Positions 16,113-23,679 of a stretch of DNA of 64,000 bases are shown here, piece by piece. Both the position numbers and the translations under genes were made by a program. The notes under the pieces were generated by a model, which saw only the letters and a list, made by a program, of their open reading frames with translations, did not search any database and was not told where the DNA came from. Position 1 is the stretch's first letter. Each line of letters starts with the position of its first letter. Source of the DNA: Oscillospiraceae bacterium (GTDB taxonomy: Bacteria > Bacillota > Clostridia > Oscillospirales > Acutalibacteraceae); NCBI GenBank assembly GCA_031265995.1, contig JAISBW010000012.1, forward strand, positions 1 to 64,000. The letters run 5' to 3'.

Positions 16113-17396
16113 TTGAAGAAAATTGTTATTTCGGGCGGAAATAGGCTTGAAGGTCGCGTAAAAATCAGTGGTGCGAAGAATGCCGCGGTTGCAATTTTGC
16201 CTGCAGCTATTCTTAGTGAGGGCGTAAGCGTAATTGAGAATATACCTGATATAAGTGATATATCCCTGATGTGCGAAATTTTAAGTCAAATTGGGGCAAG
16301 GGTTAGATTCTTGGGTAAGCATGAGGTGGAAATTGACTCTAAGGATGTTTGCGAACATAAAGTCGATTTTGATAACATGAGGAAAATGCGTGCATCTTGT
16401 TATCTTTTGGGTTCGCTTTTGGGGAGATTCGGTCGTGCTTGCGTTTCAATGCCAGGCGGTTGCGATTTTGGCGTGCGCCCTATTGATCAGCATATTAAAG
16501 GGTTTTCAGCTTTGGGCGCAAAATGTGAAGTTAGCGGGGGGGTTATTTCAGCGGAATGCATTAAATTAAAGGGAGCAAATATCTATTTTGACGTCTCTTC
16601 CGTTGGCGCTACAGTTAATGTGATGCTTGCCGCTGTTAAATCCGAAGGGTGCACAGTCATTGAAAACGCCGCTAAGGAACCTCATGTCGTGGATTTGGCA
16701 AATTTTCTTAATTCCATGGGCGCGGATGTATGCGGCGCGGGCACCGATGAGATAAAAATCAAAGGTGTCAAACATTTAAACGGGACTTCATATTCAATAA
16801 TTCCCGATCAAATAGAGGCGGGTACGTTTTTAGCCGCCACTTTGGCTTGCGGGGGGGACGTCACTGTTGATAACGTTATTACCAAACATCTTGAACCAAT
16901 TACCGCCAAACTTGAAGAAATCGGTGCTAAAATAGAAACTTATGATGATTCTGTTAGGCTTGTTTTTGATGGATCGTTAAACAGGTGTAATGTAAAGACT
17001 ATGCCATATCCTGGTTTTCCTACAGATATGCAGCCGCAGATTACTGCGGTTCTTTTGCGCGCAAAAGGAACAAGCATTGTAAGCGAATCTGTTTGGGATC
17101 ATCGTTTTAGGTATATTTCCGAGCTTATTCGTATGGGTGCAAGTGCGTCTGTTGATGGGCGTGTTGCGATTATAGAAGGCGTTGACGAACTTTCTGGAAC
17201 TAATGTTAAATCCGTTGATTTAAGAGCCGGCGCTTCGCTGATTATCGCGGGATTGTCCTCAAAAGGAATGACGGTAGTTGAAAACGCAAGCTGCGTCGAG
17301 CGCGGTTATGAAAATATTACTGGAAAATTAGCTTCTTTGGGGGCAGATATAAGAATTAGCGAATTTAAAGACAATAGGTCTGTTTCCGCAGGTTAG
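16113..17396 (+). CDS. murA: UDP-N-acetylglucosamine 1-carboxyvinyltransferase
   Basis: MurA transfers enolpyruvate from PEP to UDP-GlcNAc, the first committed step of peptidoglycan synthesis. The 427-aa product begins KKIVISGGNRLEG, has the SGAKNAAVAILPAAIL stretch, and the active-site loop PGGCDFGVRPIDQH with the catalytic cysteine (about residue 116) that fosfomycin attacks in MurA enzymes. Other motifs: FPTDMQPQ and DLRAGASLIIAGL. I chose TTG 16113 because family members start at this point and GAGG lies about 11 nt upstream; a longer ATG frame from 16074 adds 13 unlike residues. gatC follows after about 55 bp. Confidence 0.94.
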   Translation: MKKIVISGGNRLEGRVKISGAKNAAVAILPAAILSEGVSVIENIPDISDISLMCEILSQIGARVRFLGKHEVEIDSKDVCEHKVDFDNMRKMRASCYLLGSLLGRFGRACVSMPGGCDFGVRPIDQHIKGFSALGAKCEVSGGVISAECIKLKGANIYFDVSSVGATVNVMLAAVKSEGCTVIENAAKEPHVVDLANFLNSMGADVCGAGTDEIKIKGVKHLNGTSYSIIPDQIEAGTFLAATLACGGDVTVDNVITKHLEPITAKLEEIGAKIETYDDSVRLVFDGSLNRCNVKTMPYPGFPTDMQPQITAVLLRAKGTSIVSESVWDHRFRYISELIRMGASASVDGRVAIIEGVDELSGTNVKSVDLRAGASLIIAGLSSKGMTVVENASCVERGYENITGKLASLGADIRISEFKDNRSVSAG

Positions 17397-17452
17397 TTTT
17401 TAAAGAATTGCAGAGATTTGATCAAGATTTTACCAGAAGAGGACTGCTAATA

Positions 17453-17728
17453 ATGGTAACAAAAGAGCAAATTTTAAGTCTTGCAAAATTGGCAAAGTTG
17501 TCTTTTGATAAAAAAGATTTACCTCGTTTGATACATGAACTTGAAAGTATGATAAAATTTACCGATAAGGTTTCAGAAGTAAAAGTGGATTTTGTTCCGG
17601 CTAGTTGCGAAGAAACTCATATTGATACAAGAAAAGATGAAATTGGGAAGTCTTCGAAGAGAGAAGAAATTTTAAAAAACGCCAAAAATAAAAACGGTTT
17701 CTTTTTCATAAATACTACTTTGTATTAA
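17453..17728 (+). CDS. gatC: Aspartyl/glutamyl-tRNA amidotransferase subunit C
   Basis: GatC stabilises the GatA-GatB complex that amidates misacylated Glu-tRNA(Gln) or Asp-tRNA(Asn). The 91-aa protein has the family start TKEQILSLAKLAKLSFDK, a central ELESMIKFTDKVSEVKVD, and the late R-x-D-E motif. ATG 17453 follows AGAGGA by a suitable distance. Its stop touches the gatA start, so translation is probably coupled. Confidence 0.92.
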   Translation: MVTKEQILSLAKLAKLSFDKKDLPRLIHELESMIKFTDKVSEVKVDFVPASCEETHIDTRKDEIGKSSKREEILKNAKNKNGFFFINTTLY

Positions 17729-19147
17729 ATGGAGATAAGGTTGATAACCAGTTTACATGAATCTCTTATTAAAAAAGAATTTTCTTGTGTTGAATTGGCA
17801 AAAAAATATTTAGAATCAATTAAAAAAAGCGAACTGAATGCTTATATCACCGTAACTGAAGATATAGCTATTGAATCTGCAAAAAGAACTGATTATAAAA
17901 TTAAAAATTCATGTGACATAGGTATGGTTGAAGGGATTCCAATGTCACTTAAAGATGTGATTTCCACAAAAGGAATAAGAACTACATGCGGGTCAAAAAT
18001 GCTCGCCAATTATGAACCGATTTACGATGCGTCATGTTGGGAATTTTTAAAGGAATTAGGCGTTATTTTGCTCGGGAAAACCAACCAAGATGAGTTTGCG
18101 ATGGGTTCTTCAAACGAAACCTCTTTTTTCGGCCCTGTTAAAAACCCTTATAATTTAGCAAAAGTCCCTGGAGGAAGTTCGGGTGGCAGTGCGGCTTCGG
18201 TCGCCGGAAATCTTGCGGTATTTTCTATAGGTTCAGATACGGGCGGTTCTGTTAGGCAACCTTCTTCTTTTTGCGGTGTTGTTGGGCTCAAACCGACTTA
18301 CGGAGCAATTTCTCGTTATGGTTTAATTCCGCTTGCTTGTAGTTTAGATCAAATAGGGATAATTTCTCAAAATGCTGAAGACGCCTCGATAATTTTCGAT
18401 ATTATTTCGCGTCATGACCGTAAAGATGCGACTTCGTCCGATTTGCCCAGGGCAAAAACTTTTGAAAGTTTAAAAAAAGATGTAAAAGGAATAAGAATTG
18501 GAGTTCCTAAAAATTGTTTTGAAGGATGTGACGAAGAAATTAAGTCCGCAATCTCAAAAGCTATTGAAGTTTATGAATCTTTGGGAGCAAAGTTCGATTA
18601 TTTTGAATTCCAAGAGCTTGATTTGACGATGCCTGTTTATTATATTATTTGTTGTGCTGAAGCGTCATCAAATTTAGGACGTTTTGACGGCATAAGGTAT
18701 GGTTTTAGAGCTGAAAAATTCGAAAGTGTCAATGATTTCATTGCAAAAACACGTAGCGAAGGATTTGGCGATGAAGTTAAACGGAGGATTTTACTGGGAA
18801 CTTACGTTTTAAGTTCAAGTTACCGTGATTCGTTCTATAATAAAGCCCAAGAAATACGGCGTATTATTAAAAACTCTTTCAATAAAAAATTTGAAAAATA
18901 CGACCTAATTCTTACCCCGACTACCCCAACAACTGCTTTTGATTTTGATTATGCGCACGAAGACCCTGTTAAAATGTATCTTGCCGATGTATGTACAGTT
19001 CCGGCAAACATCGCTGGCATACCCGCAATCTCAATCCCTTGCGGATTCAGTTCCAATAACCTTCCTATAGGAATGCAGCTTATGGCTCCACATTGGCACG
19101 AAGACTTGCTTTTGAATATGACCTATAAATACGAAACGGCGAGCTAA
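17729..19147 (+). CDS. gatA: Aspartyl/glutamyl-tRNA amidotransferase subunit A
   Basis: GatA releases ammonia from glutamine for GatB. The 472-aa amidase-signature protein carries the Ser-cisSer-Lys triad: Lys in SLKDVISTKG, the cis-Ser in GGSSGGSAASVA and the nucleophile in GSDTGGSVRQPSS. It starts at the base after the gatC stop; an internal TTG at 17741 behind GGAG is an alternative start. GatB, which binds the tRNA, does not follow; instead the gene ends 2 bp before an R3/R1 repeat block. gatCAB is often one operon, so gatB must lie elsewhere if the complex is functional. aspS in this window could supply Asp-tRNA(Asn) (inference). Confidence 0.94.
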   Translation: MEIRLITSLHESLIKKEFSCVELAKKYLESIKKSELNAYITVTEDIAIESAKRTDYKIKNSCDIGMVEGIPMSLKDVISTKGIRTTCGSKMLANYEPIYDASCWEFLKELGVILLGKTNQDEFAMGSSNETSFFGPVKNPYNLAKVPGGSSGGSAASVAGNLAVFSIGSDTGGSVRQPSSFCGVVGLKPTYGAISRYGLIPLACSLDQIGIISQNAEDASIIFDIISRHDRKDATSSDLPRAKTFESLKKDVKGIRIGVPKNCFEGCDEEIKSAISKAIEVYESLGAKFDYFEFQELDLTMPVYYIICCAEASSNLGRFDGIRYGFRAEKFESVNDFIAKTRSEGFGDEVKRRILLGTYVLSSSYRDSFYNKAQEIRRIIKNSFNKKFEKYDLILTPTTPTTAFDFDYAHEDPVKMYLADVCTVPANIAGIPAISIPCGFSSNNLPIGMQLMAPHWHEDLLLNMTYKYETAS

Positions 19148-19148
19148 C

Positions 19149-19475
19149 AACCTGTCTAGTATCTCCAAAATAGCACATATTTTAGTTAAAATTTTAAAAT
19201 TTTGCATTGCTCGTTAGTTAGAACCTGCATTCAAAAGAATCGGGGTACTCAATTTTCAATAATTTTTTTTCAAAATTTTGTCAAAAAATGCTCAGAATAC
19301 ATAAAGTATTCATTGTGCTTTTTTTATCATTACTGAAGAAAAATTCTTCAAAAATTTGGAATTTGCCATTTTGGATACAAGTTCTTAAGTACGCTAGTAT
19401 TTGCCTTCCTCGCGCTTTAAATTTTAAAAATTTTATCATAAAATCTGCACTGATTGGAGATATTAGACAGGTTTT
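19149..19475. repeat. R3 repeat pair flanking a nested R1 copy
   Basis: AACCTGTCTAGTATCTCC at 19149 and its inverse GGAGATATTAGACAGGTT at about 19457-19474 form the ends of a 327-bp block. Arms extend inward for about 50 bp with AAATTTTAAAA-type homology. R1 (19220-19385) sits inside. A third R3 arm is at 20864. The short frame at 19288-19518 is made wholly of repeat sequence and is not a gene. Confidence 0.65.
19220..19385. repeat. R1 palindromic repeat, full copy nested in R3
   Basis: Full copy with minor end changes (GAACCTGCATTC and GGATACAAGTTCT), flanked by TA on both sides, inside the R3 block after gatA. Confidence 0.92.
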
Positions 19476-19479
19476 TAGC

Positions 19480-19516
19480 CAAGCAATGACATTACAAGTT
19501 TGCGAGAACAGATTCT
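19480..19516 (-). repeat. R2 repeat fragment
   Basis: The minus strand reads GAATCTGTTCTCGCAAACTT, matching the R2 copy after murD (GAACTCGTTCTCGCAAACTT). It follows directly after the R3 block, 40 bp before rsmA. Confidence 0.5.
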
Positions 19517-19555
19517 AAAAACACAAATTTTTAACATTTTATTCGGAATTTTTCT

Positions 19556-20398
19556 ATGGCTATTTTTTTTGGTCCTAAAGAAGTAAAAAAGTTCTTAGAA
19601 ATTAATAAAGTTCATAAATCGCTGGGTCAAAATTTTTTAATCGATAAAAACGTTTGCACTAAAATAGCAGATTTTTCTTCATACGAAAAAGGTTATGTAA
19701 TCGAGATTGGCCCAGGTCTTGGGAATTTAACTCAATTTCTTGCTAAAAAATTTGAAAAAGTTATTACAATTGAAATAGATTTTCGTTTTATTCCTATTTT
19801 AAATAAAAATTTAAAAAAATTTAATAATATAAAAATAGTAAATTCCGACGCATTAAAAATAGATCTTTTTGATTTAATCTCAAAATTTTCAAATCAAGCG
19901 AAAAAAACTAGTATTTGTGCAAATTTGCCGTATTCCATTGCCACTCTACTCATTATTAAATTGCTTGAATTGCCAGTTTCAAGAATAACAGTTATGATTC
20001 AAAAAGAACTCGCTTTTAGGCTTCTTTCACCTCCTGGAGCAAAATTATGCGGAGCAATAAGCGTACCGGTTTGGTTTTATTCCACTCCAAAACTTATTTT
20101 TAATGTTTCTAGAAATTGTTTTTTGCCAATTCCTAATGTCGACTCTTGTGTTGTTTCGTTTGAATTGAATAAAATAGAAAATATAGAAAATAAGGAATTT
20201 TTATTTAAAATATCAAGAATTTCTTTTTTACATCGCAGAAAAACTGTTTTTAATTCTTTATCGAAAGGTTTAAATATTCCCAAATCTAAGATTATTTGCG
20301 CGTTAAATTATTTAAATTTAGATGAAAATATTCGCCCGGAAAACTTAACGCTTAGTAATTTTTTAGATTTATCACATTTACTGGGGAATTTTTTGTAA
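19556..20398 (+). CDS. rsmA: 16S rRNA (adenine1518-N6/adenine1519-N6)-dimethyltransferase
   Basis: RsmA (KsgA) dimethylates two adenines in the loop of 16S helix 45 during 30S assembly. The 280-aa protein shows HKSLGQNFLIDKNV near the start, the SAM site EIGPGLGNLTQFL (about residues 50-62), IEID, and the catalytic NLPY (near 124). The C-terminal helical domain with FLHRRKTVFNSL is present. ATG 19556. nrdR follows after 15 bp on the same strand, an unusual pairing that suggests cotranscription only. Confidence 0.94.
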   Translation: MAIFFGPKEVKKFLEINKVHKSLGQNFLIDKNVCTKIADFSSYEKGYVIEIGPGLGNLTQFLAKKFEKVITIEIDFRFIPILNKNLKKFNNIKIVNSDALKIDLFDLISKFSNQAKKTSICANLPYSIATLLIIKLLELPVSRITVMIQKELAFRLLSPPGAKLCGAISVPVWFYSTPKLIFNVSRNCFLPIPNVDSCVVSFELNKIENIENKEFLFKISRISFLHRRKTVFNSLSKGLNIPKSKIICALNYLNLDENIRPENLTLSNFLDLSHLLGNFL

Positions 20399-20413
20399 AC
20401 GAGGTGTTTTGCA

Positions 20414-20848
20414 TTGAGATGCCCTTTTTGCCGAGGAGAAGAAAGCAAAGTCGTTGAATCACGCGGATCTGAGGATGGAGACCGCGTGCGCCGAAGACGT
20501 GAATGCTCAGCTTGTGAAAAACGTTTTACTACTTATGAAACAATTGAAAGCATGCCTATTTCCGTTATAAAAAAAGATGGTTCCCGCGAATTTTTCGAAA
20601 GAAAAAAAGTTCTCGATGGTATTTTAAAAGCGTGCCAAAAACGCCCGGTACCACTGAGTAAATTGGATGAAACAGCCAAAAACATTGAATTTAAAATTCA
20701 GAACACACTCGAAAGAGAAGTAGAAACCTCGCTGATAGGCGAAATGGCAATGTTGGCACTTAAGGAAATAGACGAGGTATCTTATGTGAGATTTGCATCT
20801 GTTTACAAGCAATTTAAAGATGTTAAAGAATTTTTTGGTGAACTTTAA
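20414..20848 (+). CDS. nrdR: Transcriptional repressor NrdR
   Basis: NrdR binds NrdR boxes and represses ribonucleotide reductase genes in response to ATP/dATP. The 144-aa protein begins MRCPFC and holds the zinc ribbon CPFC...C-x2-C (residues 3-34) with RRRRECSACEKRFTTYE, followed by the ATP-cone domain (VIKKDGSREFFERKKVLDGI). It starts with TTG; GAGGTG lies 7 nt upstream. No nrd genes are in the window, although an NrdG-like fold occurs at 49856. Confidence 0.95.
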   Translation: MRCPFCRGEESKVVESRGSEDGDRVRRRRECSACEKRFTTYETIESMPISVIKKDGSREFFERKKVLDGILKACQKRPVPLSKLDETAKNIEFKIQNTLEREVETSLIGEMAMLALKEIDEVSYVRFASVYKQFKDVKEFFGEL

Positions 20849-20863
20849 ATTATTTTTGCCTAA

Positions 20864-20912
20864 GAACCTGTCTAATATCTTTAAGTAGTGTAGATTTTAT
20901 GATAAAATTTTT
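20864..20912. repeat. R3 repeat arm
   Basis: AACCTGTCTAATATCTTT...GTAGATTTTATGATAAAATT matches the inverted R3 arm at 19421-19475 almost base for base. A truncated R1 follows directly. Confidence 0.6.
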
Positions 20913-20957
20913 AGGACCTGTATTCAAAAGGGCAAATTCCAATTTTAAAAATTCTTT
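20913..20957. repeat. R1 repeat, truncated
   Basis: Only the left arm (AGGACCTGTATTCAAAAGGG and the next 25 bp) is left. Homology ends at the 3' end of the sigma-like gene, suggesting that the cassette at 20960-21600 was joined here by recombination within R1. Confidence 0.75.
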
Positions 20958-20959
20958 TT

Positions 20960-21253
20960 TTATTTTAAATAATAGCGTTTTACCATTTCCTTGATTTCCA
21001 GTTTAGCTTTGTTTATATGGCGCCAAGCTGTAGTGGGGTTTATACCGAGTTTTTCTGCGATTTTTTTAGTACTAAATTTTTTATCAAAATATAATTCCAA
21101 GCATATTTTTTGTTTTCTAGTAAGTTCTTTTGATTTGATTTTGTTTATGAATTTGAAAATTTGACTATGCTCAGAAGAAATGATTCGATTCTCATGATAT
21201 TGGCTGTAAAAAAGTACTTGATTTTTTTTATTCTCCAAGTTTATTTTTTTCAT
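20960..21253 (-). CDS. Small sigma-region-4-like DNA-binding protein
   Basis: The 97-aa protein ends in a helix-turn-helix of the sigma-70 region 4 type: LTRKQKICLELYFDKKFSTK followed by KIAEKLGINPTTAWRHINKA (about residues 48-88). It lacks region 2, so it cannot be a full sigma factor. Such proteins occur as regulators in prophages and conjugative elements. I chose ATG 21253 with AAGGAG 7 nt upstream; the frame could extend to 21271. It overlaps the end of the preceding 75-aa gene by 26 bp, indicating coupled translation. The pair stands behind a consensus promoter with an early hairpin. Its targets are unknown; foreign origin is inference. Confidence 0.75.
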   Translation of the reverse strand: MKKINLENKKNQVLFYSQYHENRIISSEHSQIFKFINKIKSKELTRKQKICLELYFDKKFSTKKIAEKLGINPTTAWRHINKAKLEIKEMVKRYYLK

Positions 21254-21455
21254 CTCTAAACTCCTTTTCAAATTTTAAAATTTGTCCCGTATATTTTAAA
21301 TCCAAATACATATCATTAAGTAGTGACATTCGCCTGCAAGTTTTAAAGTTACAGTTCAAGATTTCATTCGATAGTTCTTTTTTTAGTTTCTCTATGTGTT
21401 TTTTGAGGATTTTTGCTTCTTCTACATATTCTCTCGCTAATTCTGAAAAAAGCAT
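21228..21455 (-). CDS. Small helical protein, partner of the sigma-like gene
   Basis: A 75-aa protein with no recognised family. Heptad-like Leu/Ile/Lys spacing (AKILKKHIEKLKKELSNEIL) predicts a coiled coil, and two Cys lie at about residues 34 and 39. AAGGAGG precedes the ATG by about 8 nt, one of the strongest ribosome sites in the window. It overlaps the sigma-region-4-like gene, so the two are made together. It could be an anti-sigma-like partner or a co-activator; nothing visible decides that. Confidence 0.7.
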   Translation of the reverse strand: MLFSELAREYVEEAKILKKHIEKLKKELSNEILNCNFKTCRRMSLLNDMYLDLKYTGQILKFEKEFRDEKNKLGE

Positions 21456-21506
21456 GGAAGTTTCCTCCTTAATACTGTAATTTTAGAATTGGAAATGCGT
21501 TATTAA

Positions 21507-21549
21507 AAAAAATAAAAAGCAACCCTACGAAATATTAAACTTCGCAGGG
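21507..21549 (-). terminator. Hairpin plus T-tract in the leader of the sigma-like cassette (attenuator or terminator)
   Basis: On the minus strand CCCTGCGAA and TTCGTAGGG pair (9 bp, one G-U) around a 9-nt loop, followed by TTGCTTTTTATTTTTTTT. This is a classical intrinsic terminator. It lies only about 15-20 nt after the expected transcription start from the promoter at 21570-21598 and about 50 nt before the 75-aa gene, so it would stop most transcripts early unless read through. It could also act as terminator for the coiled-coil gene ending at 21724. Confidence 0.75.
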
Positions 21550-21569
21550 CTACTTTACCCTATACTTTC

Positions 21570-21598
21570 ATTCTATCATAGTTTTTATAATTTGTCAA
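21570..21598 (-). promoter_or_regulatory. Consensus promoter of the sigma-like cassette
   Basis: On the minus strand TTGACA (21598-21593), a 17-bp spacer and TAGAAT (21575-21570). This is one of the best promoters in the window and points toward the 75-aa/97-aa gene pair. Confidence 0.75.
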
Positions 21599-21723
21599 GT
21601 ATTAAAAAAACAAAAACCTAAGAATATATTCTTACAAACTATAAAACATCATTAACAAAGTTACCAAGATTTTAATTTCCTAACAATTTATCCAATATTT
21701 CACTAAATTGCTTGATTTATTTT

Positions 21724-22578
21724 TTATGATCTTCTTCTTAATACTCCTTTAGCTCTTTCTAAAAATACAACTCCTCTTTCATCTTTCGAAATTTCGTCAA
21801 TTAATTTCTTAAAATCTTCACTCTGTTTTTCTATTTTTTCTTGTCTGTGTATCTCTTTAAGCATTGCAATTCTTTGTTCGTTTAGTGCCCGAACTGCCTC
21901 CATGTGATCCTTAAGTGCTTTCGACATACTTACCATCTGGCCTTGAAGTTGAGCAATTTCAGCTTGTTTATTTCTATGCTGATCAGCTATTTTGCTTCTA
22001 TTACTTGCGAGACCTTTGACATTAGTTTGAATCTCTTGTTTTTTAATTTGACATTGCTCAAGTTCAGATCTAAGCCTTTCTAATTCTGAGATTTCATCGT
22101 GTTCAATTTGAACACCACTGAGTTCACGGCTTTGAATTAAAGATCGCCTTAAATCTTCAATATCTGAGTTTAATCTTTGAATTTCATCTTCCCTTGCCCC
22201 TAAATTTGTCGATAATTCACTAATTCTATCATTTTCTGTTTCTAATTTAATGTTTAGTTCCGAATCTTCACTTAATTTCGATGTTAATTCTGCAATTCTA
22301 TATTCCAATTTTCTAATTTGATCAGAACTGACATCCTTTTCATCAATTTGCAAAGATTGCCGTAACCCCGCAAGATGCAATTCCAATTTCTGCATTTGTT
22401 TTTGCATATAAACAGAAACAACCACAGTAGACAATACGCCAATAACCAAGCCAGAAAGTAAATATAAACTGTTTTGATTTACTTTTTCTGTTTTTCTAGC
22501 TTTCGATTCACTTTCCTGACTATTACAAAAATTAGTGACAAAACACATAGCTAGCAAAATAGCTATCGGCCTTCTCAT
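21724..22578 (-). CDS. Exported or membrane-anchored coiled-coil protein, paralogue B
   Basis: Unknown family, 284 aa. A signal peptide (residues 1-20, cleavage probably after CNSQ) is followed by a hydrophobic segment near residues 38-58 (LYLLSGLVIGVLSTVVVSVY) and then about 200 residues of almost unbroken coiled coil rich in Glu, Leu, Ser and Gln (RIAELTSKLSEDSELNIKLE). The C-terminus is basic (GVLRRRS). It is a tandem paralogue of the gene at 22742: the starts (LAMCF-T-FCN), NSLYL, EIQRLNSDIE and QAEIAQLQ align. Topology suggests a coiled-coil rod outside the membrane. It may serve as a spacer, adhesin or anchoring filament; none of this is shown. Confidence 0.75.
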   Translation of the reverse strand: MRRPIAILLAMCFVTNFCNSQESESKARKTEKVNQNSLYLLSGLVIGVLSTVVVSVYMQKQMQKLELHLAGLRQSLQIDEKDVSSDQIRKLEYRIAELTSKLSEDSELNIKLETENDRISELSTNLGAREDEIQRLNSDIEDLRRSLIQSRELSGVQIEHDEISELERLRSELEQCQIKKQEIQTNVKGLASNRSKIADQHRNKQAEIAQLQGQMVSMSKALKDHMEAVRALNEQRIAMLKEIHRQEKIEKQSEDFKKLIDEISKDERGVVFLERAKGVLRRRS

Positions 22579-22741
22579 ATTTTTCTTCTCCTATCGCGAC
22601 AAACTAACAAACTAATTGTTTTAAAACTTTTAGCACAGATAAGCAAACTCTAATTTTATTAACTAAAACAATAAAATTATCAATATCTTACTCTTCTGGC
22701 AATTCATCTGTTATTTGGTTAAATTATTCATTTTTTGCTCC

Positions 22742-23533
22742 TTATTTTGGCAATAATCCATCCATCACTTCACTAAATTTTTCACTTTCTTCTTCAATTG
22801 ATCCTCTGATCTCTTGTAAAAATTCAGCTCCTCCTTCATATTTCAAAATTTCTTCAATTAATTCCTTAAAATCTTCAATTTGTTTTTCTAACGATTTTTT
22901 TTCTTGTTCGTGTATATCATTAAGCTTTTTAATCCTTATTTCGGTTTGACCTTGAGTATATCGCATATGATCCCAAATCGCTTCTGACATAGCCAACATC
23001 TGTTTTTGAAGTTGAGCAATTTCAGATTGTTTAGTTTCATCTTGGAGAGTTAATCTTTCTATATCATCTTTTAATCTTTTAACATCGGCTTCACTTCGCC
23101 CTTTTTCAGCTTGACATTGATCAAGCTCAGCTTTAAGCTTTCTCAATTCATTACTTTGAGCCAAAGATTTTCGAAAACCTTCAATATCTGAGTTTAATCT
23201 TTGAATTTCAACATTTTTTAATTCTAAATTTCTTAATAACTCATCAATTGATATTAATTCGGCAATTCTAAATTGCAATTCTCTAACTCGAACAGAATGG
23301 GCAACTTCTCTTTTAGTTTGTAAAGACTGATGTAACTCCGCAAGAAGCAATTCCGATTCTTTTACTTGTTTCTGCTTAGAAGCAAAGATAGCCACAGCAA
23401 GCAATACACCAAAAGTCAAGCCAGGAGCTAAATATAAACTGTTTCCGTTTACTTTTTCTAGTTTAATTTCTTGACCATTACAAAAACTAGTCAAAAAACA
23501 CATAGCTAAAAAGATAGCCATTAGCTTTTTCAT
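22742..23533 (-). CDS. Exported or membrane-anchored coiled-coil protein, paralogue A
   Basis: A 263-aa paralogue of the next gene downstream. Signal peptide MKKLMAIFLAMCFLTSFCNG, a hydrophobic segment near residues 35-52 (LYLAPGLTFGVLLAVAIF), then a long coiled coil with VEIQRLNSDIEGFRKSLAQS and SEIAQLQKQMLAMSEAIWDH. The C-terminal part is acidic (GSIEEESEKFSEVMDGLLPK), unlike the basic end of paralogue B. I chose ATG 23533 since GAGGAG lies just before it; the frame extends upstream to 23566 without support. The pair arose by tandem duplication and both have signals intact, so both are probably in use. Confidence 0.75.
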   Translation of the reverse strand: MKKLMAIFLAMCFLTSFCNGQEIKLEKVNGNSLYLAPGLTFGVLLAVAIFASKQKQVKESELLLAELHQSLQTKREVAHSVRVRELQFRIAELISIDELLRNLELKNVEIQRLNSDIEGFRKSLAQSNELRKLKAELDQCQAEKGRSEADVKRLKDDIERLTLQDETKQSEIAQLQKQMLAMSEAIWDHMRYTQGQTEIRIKKLNDIHEQEKKSLEKQIEDFKELIEEILKYEGGAEFLQEIRGSIEEESEKFSEVMDGLLPK

Positions 23534-23679
23534 GTTTTTCTCCTCTTGCGGGCCACAAAAATACAAGACAGCAAAAAAATCTCATGATATAATTATACAT
23601 ATGAAATAATATTTTTGCAACAAATACTCAAAATTTATTGCAGTTTAGAGAAAAAAATTTATAAAATTAATAAAATAAT

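Noticed and set aside
19288..19518. A 76-aa plus-strand frame starting MLRIHKVFIVLFLSLLKKNS, with similar peptides at 25498-25584 and (in the other orientation) 15504-15701
   Set aside because: These lie inside R1. The same peptide recurs wherever R1 is in that orientation, has no ribosome site, and arises from repeated DNA, not from a protein under selection.
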